13,875 nt of DNA from Pseudogracilibacillus sp037892545 (GTDB lineage: Bacteria > Bacillota > Bacilli > Bacillales > Amphibacillaceae): assembly GCF_037892545.1 (NCBI RefSeq), contig NZ_JBBKBG010000047.1, positions 1-13,875 of the forward strand, written 5' to 3'. Numbering within the stretch: position 1 is the stretch's first letter; each line of letters starts with the position of its first letter. Below the pieces are notes generated by a model, which saw nothing but the letters and a program-made list of their open reading frames with translations, searched no databases and was not told where the DNA came from. Shown here piece by piece: positions 6,852 to 13,840 of the stretch. The position numbers were made by a program, and so were the translations under genes.

Positions 6852-7343
6852 TCTACACAATTATTGATGAATCATTTACAAAAATTACTTCAGGCACATG
6901 AACATCTACTCTCTGTTTCCAAAGAAAAAACAGAGATTATTAAAGCGGGTGAAGTAGAGCGATTATCAAATATTTTAATGGAAGAAAGAATGCACGTACA
7001 AACAATTGAACAAGTGGAAAAAAAACGTTTGCAAGTAACAAATGAGCTTTATGATCAGTTACAAATAAAATCTAAAAATCCTTCTTTAAATGAATTAGTA
7101 ACCTATATCGAAAATGATGCTGAAAAAACTGCATTATTAGAGGATATGACAAAATTAATTGATATCATAACAGCTTTAAAAGCGAACGAATCTTTAAATA
7201 AACAATTAATCGAACAATCCATGCAGTTTATCCAACTATCGTTACATATGATGGAACCTTCTATGGATCGTATGAACTACGGAGGGGAAAAGCAAACATC
7301 GACTCATCAAACGAAGCGTTCGATGTTTGATTCGAAGGCATAA
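6849..7343 (+). CDS. flgN: FlgN, export chaperone for FlgK and FlgL
   Basis: FlgN-type protein (yvyG in B. subtilis), a small helical cytoplasmic chaperone that delivers the hook-filament junction proteins FlgK and FlgL to the flagellar export gate. With initiation at ATT 6849 the product is 164 aa and begins (M)STQLLMNHLQ. The HEHLL motif then falls at residue 17, the same place as in B. subtilis YvyG as I remember it. The body is Lys/Glu-rich helix with little hydrophobic core, and the C terminus ends FDSKA as in homologues. If the ATG at 6867 were used the protein would be 158 aa and would lose the first residues of helix 1. It lies between flgM and its client flgK, consistent with its role. 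Family identity is firm; only the start codon is in doubt. Confidence 0.9.
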   Translation: MSTQLLMNHLQKLLQAHEHLLSVSKEKTEIIKAGEVERLSNILMEERMHVQTIEQVEKKRLQVTNELYDQLQIKSKNPSLNELVTYIENDAEKTALLEDMTKLIDIITALKANESLNKQLIEQSMQFIQLSLHMMEPSMDRMNYGGEKQTSTHQTKRSMFDSKA

Positions 7344-7370
7344 ATATAAGCAATAAAAGGAGTAATATAA

Positions 7371-8903
7371 TTGAGTACTTTCCAAGGATTAGAATTAGCC
7401 AAAAAAGCTTTATATGCACAACAAGGGGCATTATATACGACAGGACATAATATCGCGAATGTTAATACAACGGGATATTCTCGCCAACGTGTAAATTTTG
7501 AAACGACCTCTCCATTTCCGATGCCTTCTCGTGTCATGCCAACGATTGCAGGGCAAATTGGTACGGGAGTTGAAATTGGAACGGTTGAAAGAGTGCGTGA
7601 TCAATTTTTAGATAAGCAATTCCGTGCTGAAAATAGCCGTGCCAATTATTGGAGTACAAAAAGTGAAGCTTTATCTAGAATGGAAGAGGTATTAAATGAA
7701 CCTTCTGAAGATGGGCTGAGTGCACAAATGGATTTATTATGGCAAGCATTACAAGACTTAGCGGATCATCCGGATAATGACGGAGCAAGATCAGTTGCCG
7801 CACAAAGAGCACTAGCATTAACGGAAACATTTAATCATTTGTCGAAAAGTTTACAAGCAATCCAAGGCGATTTAAAAGAACAAATCGACGTATCTACCAA
7901 AAATATTAACTCATTGTTATCACAAATTAATGGTTTAAATGAGCAAATCCAAAAAATAGAACCACACGGTATGTTAGCGAATGACTTATATGATGAACGT
8001 GATCGTTTAATGGATCAACTATCTAATTACATGAATATTAAAGTTGATTATACGAAGAGTAGTGATAGTTCTTTACAGATTGCAGATGGTTTGGCTTCTA
8101 TTCAATTAATTGATCGTTCAGGTCAATCTTTTGATCCACCTATTTATTTAATAGATGCACGTGATCGGGACAATGTAATCGTGAATGAATTTGAATTAGC
8201 TTATAATGATGCAGATAACGCTGAAAAAGGTTTAGTTTCTACTATTACAGTAGATGGTGTGGACGTATTACAGAATATATTAAGTTCGGAAGGGACATTA
8301 AGTGGTCTCTTGGAATCGTATGGTGTTGTTGGTGGAGGAGAAAACAATTTATATCCGAATATGCTTAATGAATTAAATAAAATGGCAAAACAATTTGCAG
8401 AAGCATTTAATACGCAACATCAAGCAGGCATAGATGCAAATGGGGAACCAGGAAAAGCATTTTTCGTCACGAAAGATGGATCTACGGATATTACGGCAGA
8501 AAACATAACAGTATTAGGTGAGATTGTGAAAGATCCTACTCTAATTGCCGCGAGTGCTGTAAATGGTGGAAGTAGAAATGGTGATAATGCTCTAGACCTT
8601 GCGAAAGTATTTGATAAAGATATTGAGGGGCTAGATGATACATCTGTTAGAAAATATTTTATTGCGCTTATCGGAGATTTAGGTGTAAAAGGGCAAAAAG
8701 CAAATACGATGAAAAATAGTACAGATATATTAAAATCACAAATAGAAAATTCTAGAATGTCTGTAACAGCAGTATCGTTGGATGAGGAAATTTCCAATTT
8801 AATTAAATTTCAACATGCCTACAATGCTGCTGCAAGAAGTATGACAGCAATCGATGAACTAATCGATCGTGTCATTAATCAAATGGGAATTGTCGGAAGG
8901 TAA
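7371..8903 (+). CDS. flgK: FlgK, hook-filament junction protein 1 (HAP1)
   Basis: FlgK forms the first junction ring between hook and filament outside the cell; it is exported by the flagellar type III apparatus and has no signal peptide. The protein is 510 aa (B. subtilis about 507). The N terminus has the flagellar rod/hook motif STFQGLELAKKALYAQQ and NIANVNTTGYSRQRV (about 28-42). The C terminus, AYNAAARSMTAIDELIDRVI, is the amphipathic coiled-coil zone shared by axial proteins. The middle (about 200-420) is the variable exposed part. The start is TTG at 7371 with AAAGGAG eight bases upstream; no ATG fits. It is the second consecutive gene with a weak start codon after flgN. Confidence 0.96.
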   Translation: MSTFQGLELAKKALYAQQGALYTTGHNIANVNTTGYSRQRVNFETTSPFPMPSRVMPTIAGQIGTGVEIGTVERVRDQFLDKQFRAENSRANYWSTKSEALSRMEEVLNEPSEDGLSAQMDLLWQALQDLADHPDNDGARSVAAQRALALTETFNHLSKSLQAIQGDLKEQIDVSTKNINSLLSQINGLNEQIQKIEPHGMLANDLYDERDRLMDQLSNYMNIKVDYTKSSDSSLQIADGLASIQLIDRSGQSFDPPIYLIDARDRDNVIVNEFELAYNDADNAEKGLVSTITVDGVDVLQNILSSEGTLSGLLESYGVVGGGENNLYPNMLNELNKMAKQFAEAFNTQHQAGIDANGEPGKAFFVTKDGSTDITAENITVLGEIVKDPTLIAASAVNGGSRNGDNALDLAKVFDKDIEGLDDTSVRKYFIALIGDLGVKGQKANTMKNSTDILKSQIENSRMSVTAVSLDEEISNLIKFQHAYNAAARSMTAIDELIDRVINQMGIVGR

Positions 8904-8913
8904 GGAGATAATT

Positions 8914-9813
8914 ATGCGTATTACACAAACAATGTTGCAAAATAATATGTTGAAAAATTTATACAGTAGTCAAGCGCAAATGAATAAATATATAACGCAA
9001 ATTAATACGGGAAAGAAAATTTCTCGTCCATCTGATGATCCGGTTATCGTCATGAAAGGGATGGGATACCGTACAGAAGTAACGGAAGTGGAGCAATATC
9101 GCCGTAACACATCTGAAATTTGGAACTGGATGGACCATACTGATGATGCATTAGATAAAGCGACAAAAGCGATGCAAAGAATCGAAGAGTTAGCTGTTCA
9201 AGCTGCAAACGATACGAATGATAAAGATGAGCGTGAAGCCATTGCAAAAGAGGTGGAGCAATTACAACGCCAATTAGTCGAAATTGCTAACACGAATGTG
9301 AATGGAAAGTATATTTTTAATGGGACAGACACAAATGTAAAACCAGTGGAAGTGGATGCGGAAGGAAATATCGTCGTTACAGATACAGATGGTAGAAACC
9401 AGGATGTGAATATTGAAGTATCTAAAGGAATTACATTTGATGTTAATATGGATCCAGATAAGATGTTTAATAAAGAACTATTTACAAATATGAGCGATTT
9501 TATTTCTGCTTTAAAATCGGATGATCCGAATCAACAAGATGAAATGAACCGTGCACTTGAAAATTTAAGAAAAGGTATGACAGATATCGTTAATACACGT
9601 GCAGAGCTTGGGGCTAAAATGAATCGTCTTGAACTTATTGAAGATCGATTATCTCATCAAGAAATTATTGCGAAAGATACAATGATGAAAAATGAAGGTG
9701 TCGATTTTGAAGAAGCGGTTATGAATTTATTAACACAAGAAGTTATTCACCGTGCAGCATTATCTGCAGGCTCGAAAATTATTCAACCTTCATTAGTGGA
9801 TTTTTTACGTTAA
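8914..9813 (+). CDS. flgL: FlgL, hook-filament junction protein 3 (HAP3)
   Basis: FlgL forms the second junction ring on which the flagellin filament grows; it is secreted through the flagellar apparatus. The protein is 299 aa, the usual length for Bacillus. The flagellin-like N-terminal helix region shows MRITQTMLQNN, INTGKKISRPSDDPV (about 30-44) and the C terminus shows the matching helix with ELGAKMNRLELIEDRL and ALSAGSKIIQPSLVDFLR. ATG 8914 is chosen because TAAGGAGA lies directly upstream, 10 bp after flgK; an upstream in-frame GTG lies inside flgK. It is the last gene before a strong hairpin, so it probably closes the sigma-D-driven flgM transcript. Confidence 0.95.
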   Translation: MRITQTMLQNNMLKNLYSSQAQMNKYITQINTGKKISRPSDDPVIVMKGMGYRTEVTEVEQYRRNTSEIWNWMDHTDDALDKATKAMQRIEELAVQAANDTNDKDEREAIAKEVEQLQRQLVEIANTNVNGKYIFNGTDTNVKPVEVDAEGNIVVTDTDGRNQDVNIEVSKGITFDVNMDPDKMFNKELFTNMSDFISALKSDDPNQQDEMNRALENLRKGMTDIVNTRAELGAKMNRLELIEDRLSHQEIIAKDTMMKNEGVDFEEAVMNLLTQEVIHRAALSAGSKIIQPSLVDFLR

Positions 9814-9819
9814 TAAAAT

Positions 9820-9877
9820 GGTTGAGACAGTTTACTAGATACAAGTGATCTATGTGAAACATTGTCTCAGCCTTTTC
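9820..9877 (+). terminator. Long hairpin between flgL and yviE, probable terminator or attenuator
   Basis: GGTTGAGACA (9820-9829) pairs with TGTCTCAGCC (9863-9872), with one G-U pair. Inside it, GTTTAC (9830-9835) pairs with GTGAAAC (9854-9860), and TAGAT (9836-9840) pairs with ATCTA (9848-9852), closed by a 7-base loop. That makes about 20 base pairs with small bulges. The stem is followed by TTTT and, after CACTA, another TTTTT. This fits an intrinsic terminator, perhaps partial. The next gene, yviE, starts 28 bases after the first T run and has a good SD. Confidence 0.7.
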
Positions 9878-9904
9878 ACTATTTTTAGGAAAGGGTGACT
9901 CCAT

Positions 9905-10477
9905 ATGAATATTCCTCAAATAAGAATGGAATCACAATTTGCCAAAATTGCATGGAGACAAACAAATGCTCATGTAGAAATAGAGCAACCGAATGCCATC
10001 GTGTCAATTGAACAGCCAAAAGCACACGTTGCAATCGAAACAAGAAAAGGAAAATTAACGATTGATCAATCGAAGGCATGGGAGCAAATGAATATGTACG
10101 GTCCGATTCGAGCAGTTGAAAAAACAGCAGAAGAGGGCAAAAGGGCTATTCAGGAAGGGATAGTAAGAAGAGCGGAACAAGGGGCACAATTAATTAATAT
10201 TCATGATGAGGTTAATTATATAGCCGAACTGGCTAAAGAAAATGGCCAACGACCGATGAAGCAATTAAATATAGGATTTATTCCACAGCCATTTTCAGTA
10301 AATATCCAGTACGAAAAAGCAACTGTCGATGTTCAAATTGAACCAAATAAGCCTATTATATCTGTCCAAATACGTAAGCCTGAAATTACATACCATCCTG
10401 GAAATATAGAGATTTTTATGGAAGAGGATGCATCATTGCACATTGATTACACGAATCTATATGAGGATGAAACATAA
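9905..10477 (+). CDS. yviE: YviE, conserved protein of the flagellar cluster (function unknown)
   Basis: This 190-aa protein corresponds by position and sequence to YviE of B. subtilis (a DUF6470-type protein, as I recall). No biochemical function is established. The sequence is built from short beta-type repeats: HVEIEQPNA (23-31), IVSIEQPKA (32-40), HVAIETRKG (41-49) and LTIDQSKAW (51-59). Similar strands recur after a helical middle: VDVQIEPNKP (141-150) and ISVQIRKPE (152-160). RPMKQLNIGFIP (116-127) is well conserved in the family. It has no signal peptide or membrane segment. The SD AAAGGGTGA precedes the ATG. fliW follows 17 bp later, which links it to the FliW-CsrA flagellin control unit. 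Confidence 0.87.
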   Translation: MNIPQIRMESQFAKIAWRQTNAHVEIEQPNAIVSIEQPKAHVAIETRKGKLTIDQSKAWEQMNMYGPIRAVEKTAEEGKRAIQEGIVRRAEQGAQLINIHDEVNYIAELAKENGQRPMKQLNIGFIPQPFSVNIQYEKATVDVQIEPNKPIISVQIRKPEITYHPGNIEIFMEEDASLHIDYTNLYEDET

Positions 10478-10494
10478 AGGTTGGAGGTTACATA

Positions 10495-10950
10495 ATGAAA
10501 ATTAAAACGAAATACTTAAATGAAGTTGTCATTGAAGAAGAAAAAATTATTCATTTTGAACAAGGGATTCCAGGTTTTCAAGAAGAAAAAAATTTTGCTC
10601 TGCTAGATTTACCTAACAATGATCTATTACAAATTTTACAATCAATAGAGACAAAGGAAATTGCATTTATTGTAACAAATCCACATATATTTTATCCGGC
10701 CTATGAGTTTACTTTAGAAGACTATGTAGTGGATGCTTTACATATTGAAAAGGAGAAAGATATTGCAATTCTTACCATTATGACGATACATGAGCCGTTT
10801 GCGAAAAGTACGATTAACTTAAAAGCACCTATTATTATTAATACCAGGAATAAAAAGGGAAAACAATTTATTTTAAATGATGAAACGTTTAAAATGAAAG
10901 CCGCTATCTCAAATTCTTTTAATCATAAAGGAGGAGAAGCGGAATGTTAG
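10495..10950 (+). CDS. fliW: FliW, flagellar assembly factor and CsrA antagonist
   Basis: FliW binds either flagellin or CsrA. When cytoplasmic flagellin falls after export, free FliW sequesters CsrA and relieves repression of flagellin translation. The protein is 151 aa, slightly longer than the B. subtilis protein (about 143). Family marks are IHFEQGIPGFQEEKNF (19-34), the acidic N-terminal beta part, and INLKAPIIINTRNKKGKQ (107-124). The extra length is in the C-terminal tail after about residue 140. The SD TTGGAGG precedes the ATG. The last 7 bases overlap the start of csrA, so the two partner proteins are translationally coupled. Confidence 0.95.
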   Translation: MKIKTKYLNEVVIEEEKIIHFEQGIPGFQEEKNFALLDLPNNDLLQILQSIETKEIAFIVTNPHIFYPAYEFTLEDYVVDALHIEKEKDIAILTIMTIHEPFAKSTINLKAPIIINTRNKKGKQFILNDETFKMKAAISNSFNHKGGEAEC

Positions 10951-11168
10951 TATTATCGCGAAAAAAGCAACAATCTATCCGTATTGGGAATGATATTGAA
11001 CTGACCGTAGTTGCAATTGAAGGAGATCAAGTAAAATTAGGCGTGAAAGCCCCTAAAAATATTGAAATTCATCGTGGAGAAGTATATGAAGCAATTCAAA
11101 TGGCAAATAATGAAGCGGTACATGTGCCAGTCGATGTAATAAAATTAATGAAAAACAATCCGTTATAA
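10944..11168 (+). CDS. csrA: CsrA, RNA-binding translational repressor
   Basis: CsrA dimers bind GGA-containing leaders and block ribosome access; in B. subtilis the main target is the flagellin (hag) mRNA. The protein is 74 aa, the normal size for Bacillus, with the first beta strand MLVLSRKKQQSI, the RNA-contact strand with Leu4 and Arg6, and Arg44 in EIHRGEVYEAI. GDQVKLGVKAP (27-37) is the family core. The C-terminal helix region after residue 50 is retained; Gram-positive CsrA uses this side for FliW binding. The ATG overlaps the fliW stop by 7 bases and has a very strong SD (AAAGGAGGAG). Unlike B. subtilis, hag does not follow. Confidence 0.96.
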   Translation: MLVLSRKKQQSIRIGNDIELTVVAIEGDQVKLGVKAPKNIEIHRGEVYEAIQMANNEAVHVPVDVIKLMKNNPL

Positions 11169-11203
11169 TTTTCTTATAAACACTTCATATTTTTCTAATA
11201 ATG

Positions 11204-11211
11204 GTCGATAT
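11204..11211 (+). promoter_or_regulatory. Possible sigma-D -10 element upstream of flaG
   Basis: GTCGATAT at 11204-11211 differs from the sigma-D -10 consensus GCCGATAT at one base. At the proper 15-base distance the -35 position reads TCAT, a poor match to TAAA. A perfect TAAA stands at 11177-11180 but 23 bases away, too far. It could be a weak sigma-D promoter for flaG-fliD-fliS-fliT, which is plausible for such late genes, but the -35 is not convincing. No terminator is visible after csrA, so read-through is also possible. Confidence 0.35.
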
Positions 11212-11246
11212 AAAGAGTAGTAAAAGAATAGGGAGTTGTGTAACAT

Positions 11247-11591
11247 ATGAATATTTCTGATAAAATATCTCAACCAATGACTATGTCACAGAATCCCTCC
11301 TCTTTGGAGGATGCAACAAATCGACTATTACAAACGAAATTAATTAAAGAAGTACATAAAAATGTAAAAAAAGAAGATGTGCAAGATGCAGTAGAACGGA
11401 TGAATCATTTCATTGATCCATTTCAAACGAATCTGAAATTTGTGTTTCATGAAGAATTAAATGAATATTATGTAACAGTTGTCAACCCGGTAACAGAGGA
11501 GATCATTCGTGAAATACCTCCGAAAAAAATGCTAGATATGTATGCAGCAATGACGGAATTTGTCGGTATCGTTGTAGATGAACAAGTGTAG
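11247..11591 (+). CDS. flaG: FlaG family flagellar protein
   Basis: FlaG (YvyC in B. subtilis) is a small protein coded beside fliD and implicated in filament length or assembly in several bacteria; its molecular role is not settled. The protein is 114 aa. The N-terminal 40 residues are polar and low complexity. The conserved C-terminal domain (about 48-112) contains FQTNLKFVFHEELNEYYV, the strand VVNPVTEEIIREIPPKKMLDMYAAMTEF in parts, and ends in VVDEQV. IREIPPKK is the family hallmark. AGGGAG precedes the ATG by about 10 bases. It begins the last operon, 18 bp before fliD. Confidence 0.93.
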   Translation: MNISDKISQPMTMSQNPSSLEDATNRLLQTKLIKEVHKNVKKEDVQDAVERMNHFIDPFQTNLKFVFHEELNEYYVTVVNPVTEEIIREIPPKKMLDMYAAMTEFVGIVVDEQV

Positions 11592-11609
11592 AGAAAGGAC
11601 GGATAAAAG

Positions 11610-13055
11610 ATGGTTATGCGAGTAGGTGGAATCGTATCTGGTATGGATATCGAAGCAATGGTGAATAAATTAATGGAAGCTGAGAGAACGCCATTAACGA
11701 AAATGAAGCAACAACAAACAACATTAGAATGGAAACGGGATGCATTTCGTGAAATAAATAGTGCATTGTTAGAGTTAGATAATATTGTTCGAGACATGAA
11801 ATATACACGTGCATACAATTCGAAATCAACAACCTCTGCATTAAGCAATGTTGCAACTGCAACAGCTGGTACAGCAGCAACGAACGGGACGTACAACATT
11901 GATGTGAAATCTTTAGCAACGAGTGAAATGCAAGTATATGCTGCTCCAGCTGACACTGTATTTGAAAATGACGGACAGTTTACATTTAGTACATATGATG
12001 AAAAAGGCGAACCAATCGAACATACGGTTGATGTAAAAGCAGGTGACACATTAAAAACCGTATTGAAAAATATGGAAAGTGCTAGTAATGGAAAAGTTCG
12101 TGCATTTTTAGATGAAACATCAAACAAAGTTGTATTGGAAACGACTCGAACAGGTATATACAACGAAAATGGTCCAGAAATTGTATTTACAGGTGATGAT
12201 CATTTCTTCTTAAGTAAAGTAACAAAGATCGAAGAACAAGGACAGGCAGCTTCGAATGCTCAATTTATTTATAATGGCGGTTTAACAATCGATTCCCGTG
12301 ATAATCATTATTCATTAAGCGGCATTACATTTAATTTACATAGTGTGGGACAAACAGATATTACAGTTCGTACGGATGTCGATAGTGCATTTGATCATAT
12401 CATAAAGTTTGTGGATAAGTATAACGAAGTAATTGAAAAAATGAATGCATCACAAACAGAAGAAAAGTTTCGTAGTTTCCAGCCATTAACAGAAGAACAG
12501 AAAAAAGAAATGTCAGAAGATCAAATAAAGCAATGGGAAGAGAAAGCAAAAAGTGGTATTTTAAAAGGTGAATCATCACTCCGCGACGGGATGTATACAT
12601 TGCGTAGTAGTTTACAAGGAGTCGTAGATAATGACGGACCATTTAAGTTATTAAGTGACCTCGGTATTACGACGACAAAAAACTATTTAGATGGAGGAAA
12701 ACTCGAAGTCGACGAAGAAAAATTACGTAGCGCATTAGAAACAGATGCAGATGCGGTATACCAATTATTTGTAGGGGATGAAGAAGGCAAAGCGAAAGGA
12801 TTAATCCATCGTTTTGATGAAGCATTAGATCATACACGTGCAAAAATTGAAGAAAAAGCAGGTAAATCAACACATACTTTAGATAACTATGTGATTGGAA
12901 AACAAATGAAAGATTTAAATACACGCATTGCAGATTTCGAAAAACGTATGGTACGGGTAGAAGAACGATACTGGTCACAATTTACCGCAATGGAAAAAGC
13001 TATTTCGAATTTAAATCAACAATCTTCTTATCTATTCTCGCAATTTGGTTCATAG
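11610..13055 (+). CDS. fliD: FliD, filament cap protein (HAP2)
   Basis: FliD sits as a pentamer-like cap on the growing filament and helps flagellin fold at the tip; it is exported through the flagellum with the help of FliT. The protein is 481 aa (B. subtilis about 498). The N-terminal domain shows RVGGIVSGMDIEAMVNKLM and LEWKRDAFREIN, followed by a Thr/Ala-rich stretch (about 70-95). The C-terminal domain (about 230-481) contains the coiled-coil segment FEKRMVRVEERYWSQFTAME and ends QSSYLFSQFGS. ATG 11610 is used, with AAAGGA about 10 bases upstream; ATG 11616 would shorten it by two residues. The central part is the variable outer domain. Confidence 0.95.
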   Translation: MVMRVGGIVSGMDIEAMVNKLMEAERTPLTKMKQQQTTLEWKRDAFREINSALLELDNIVRDMKYTRAYNSKSTTSALSNVATATAGTAATNGTYNIDVKSLATSEMQVYAAPADTVFENDGQFTFSTYDEKGEPIEHTVDVKAGDTLKTVLKNMESASNGKVRAFLDETSNKVVLETTRTGIYNENGPEIVFTGDDHFFLSKVTKIEEQGQAASNAQFIYNGGLTIDSRDNHYSLSGITFNLHSVGQTDITVRTDVDSAFDHIIKFVDKYNEVIEKMNASQTEEKFRSFQPLTEEQKKEMSEDQIKQWEEKAKSGILKGESSLRDGMYTLRSSLQGVVDNDGPFKLLSDLGITTTKNYLDGGKLEVDEEKLRSALETDADAVYQLFVGDEEGKAKGLIHRFDEALDHTRAKIEEKAGKSTHTLDNYVIGKQMKDLNTRIADFEKRMVRVEERYWSQFTAMEKAISNLNQQSSYLFSQFGS

Positions 13056-13091
13056 GCAATAAATTTATTATGTAGGAGAGTGTCATAATTT

Positions 13092-13484
13092 ATGATGGCA
13101 AAACAGTACCAAGCATATCAAGATAATTCAGTGACGACAGCTTCAGGACCACAGTTGACCTTAATGTTATATAACGGTTGTATTAAATTCATCAATCAGG
13201 CAAAACAAGCTTTGGAAAAAAATGATTTTGAGGCAAAAAATGAATGCATTCAAAAGGCACAAAACATTATACAAGAATTAATGCTAACACTAGATCCAAA
13301 AGTTGAAATATCGAATCAAATGATGCCTTTGTATGAATACATTCATTATCAGTTACAACAAGCGAATATAAAAAATGAGGTATCTTATTTAGATGAGGCA
13401 TATACGTATGTAGTAGATTTCCGTGATACGTGGAAAGAGGTTATTAAATTAACAGCGAAAAATAATAAGCGAGAAAAGGTCTAA
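13092..13484 (+). CDS. fliS: FliS, flagellin export chaperone
   Basis: FliS binds the C terminus of flagellin, prevents premature polymerisation and delivers it to the export gate; in Bacillus it also contacts FliW-bound flagellin. The protein is 130 aa, all helical. Typical marks are YQAYQDNSVTTASGPQLTLM (about 6-25), LMLYNGCIKFI (24-34), the central AQNIIQELMLTLD and the late VVDFRDTWKEV (about 107-117). There are two adjacent ATG codons (13092, 13095); AGGAG upstream is 11-13 bases away, so the second is even less well placed. fliT begins one base inside the fliS stop (TAATG). Confidence 0.94.
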   Translation: MMAKQYQAYQDNSVTTASGPQLTLMLYNGCIKFINQAKQALEKNDFEAKNECIQKAQNIIQELMLTLDPKVEISNQMMPLYEYIHYQLQQANIKNEVSYLDEAYTYVVDFRDTWKEVIKLTAKNNKREKV

Positions 13485-13840
13485 TGAAAACATTACAAGC
13501 GTTGTATGATCTTTCCGTTCATATGCTTACCTCTTTAGAAAAGGTGCCAGATGATATCGAGGAACGTGAACATGTTATTGCATTAATTCAAACCTTTATT
13601 GAAAAACGAGAACAACTTGTACAACAAATCCAAGGACCATATAGTGAAGATGAAATGCAATTAGGCAAACAGTTGGTCAAGCTCGATGAACAAATGAATC
13701 ATAAAATGAATGATTTATTACAACAAATTCAAATAGATATGAAAAAAATAAAAGCAAAGAAAAAATTAAATCGTTCCTATATTAATCCGTACGGTAATAT
13801 TAAAACGACGGATGGAATGTATTTGGATAGTAAACAATAA
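13484..13840 (+). CDS. fliT: FliT, export chaperone for FliD
   Basis: FliT is a small helical chaperone for the cap protein FliD. The protein is 118 aa, close to the 113 aa of B. subtilis. It consists of Lys/Glu/Gln-rich helices; IEKREQLVQQIQGPYSEDE (about 38-56) and GKQLVKLDEQMNHKM are typical, and the tail SYINPYGN near residues 98-105 matches the conserved end of Bacillus homologues. The start overlaps the fliS stop by one base, with AAAAGGT upstream, indicating translational coupling. The stop codon is embedded in the 5' arm of the operon terminator. Sequence conservation is low in this family, so identity rests partly on position. Confidence 0.87.
   Translation: MKTLQALYDLSVHMLTSLEKVPDDIEEREHVIALIQTFIEKREQLVQQIQGPYSEDEMQLGKQLVKLDEQMNHKMNDLLQQIQIDMKKIKAKKKLNRSYINPYGNIKTTDGMYLDSKQ

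Noticed and set aside
8420..8797. Minus-strand ORF of 125 codons inside flgK
   Set aside because: Antisense to flgK, without ribosome binding site or recognisable domain.
11468..12163. Minus-strand ORF of 231 codons opposite flaG and fliD
   Set aside because: It is antisense to two firmly identified genes, has Ser/Ile-rich low-information sequence and no family motif; it mirrors the codon pattern of fliD.
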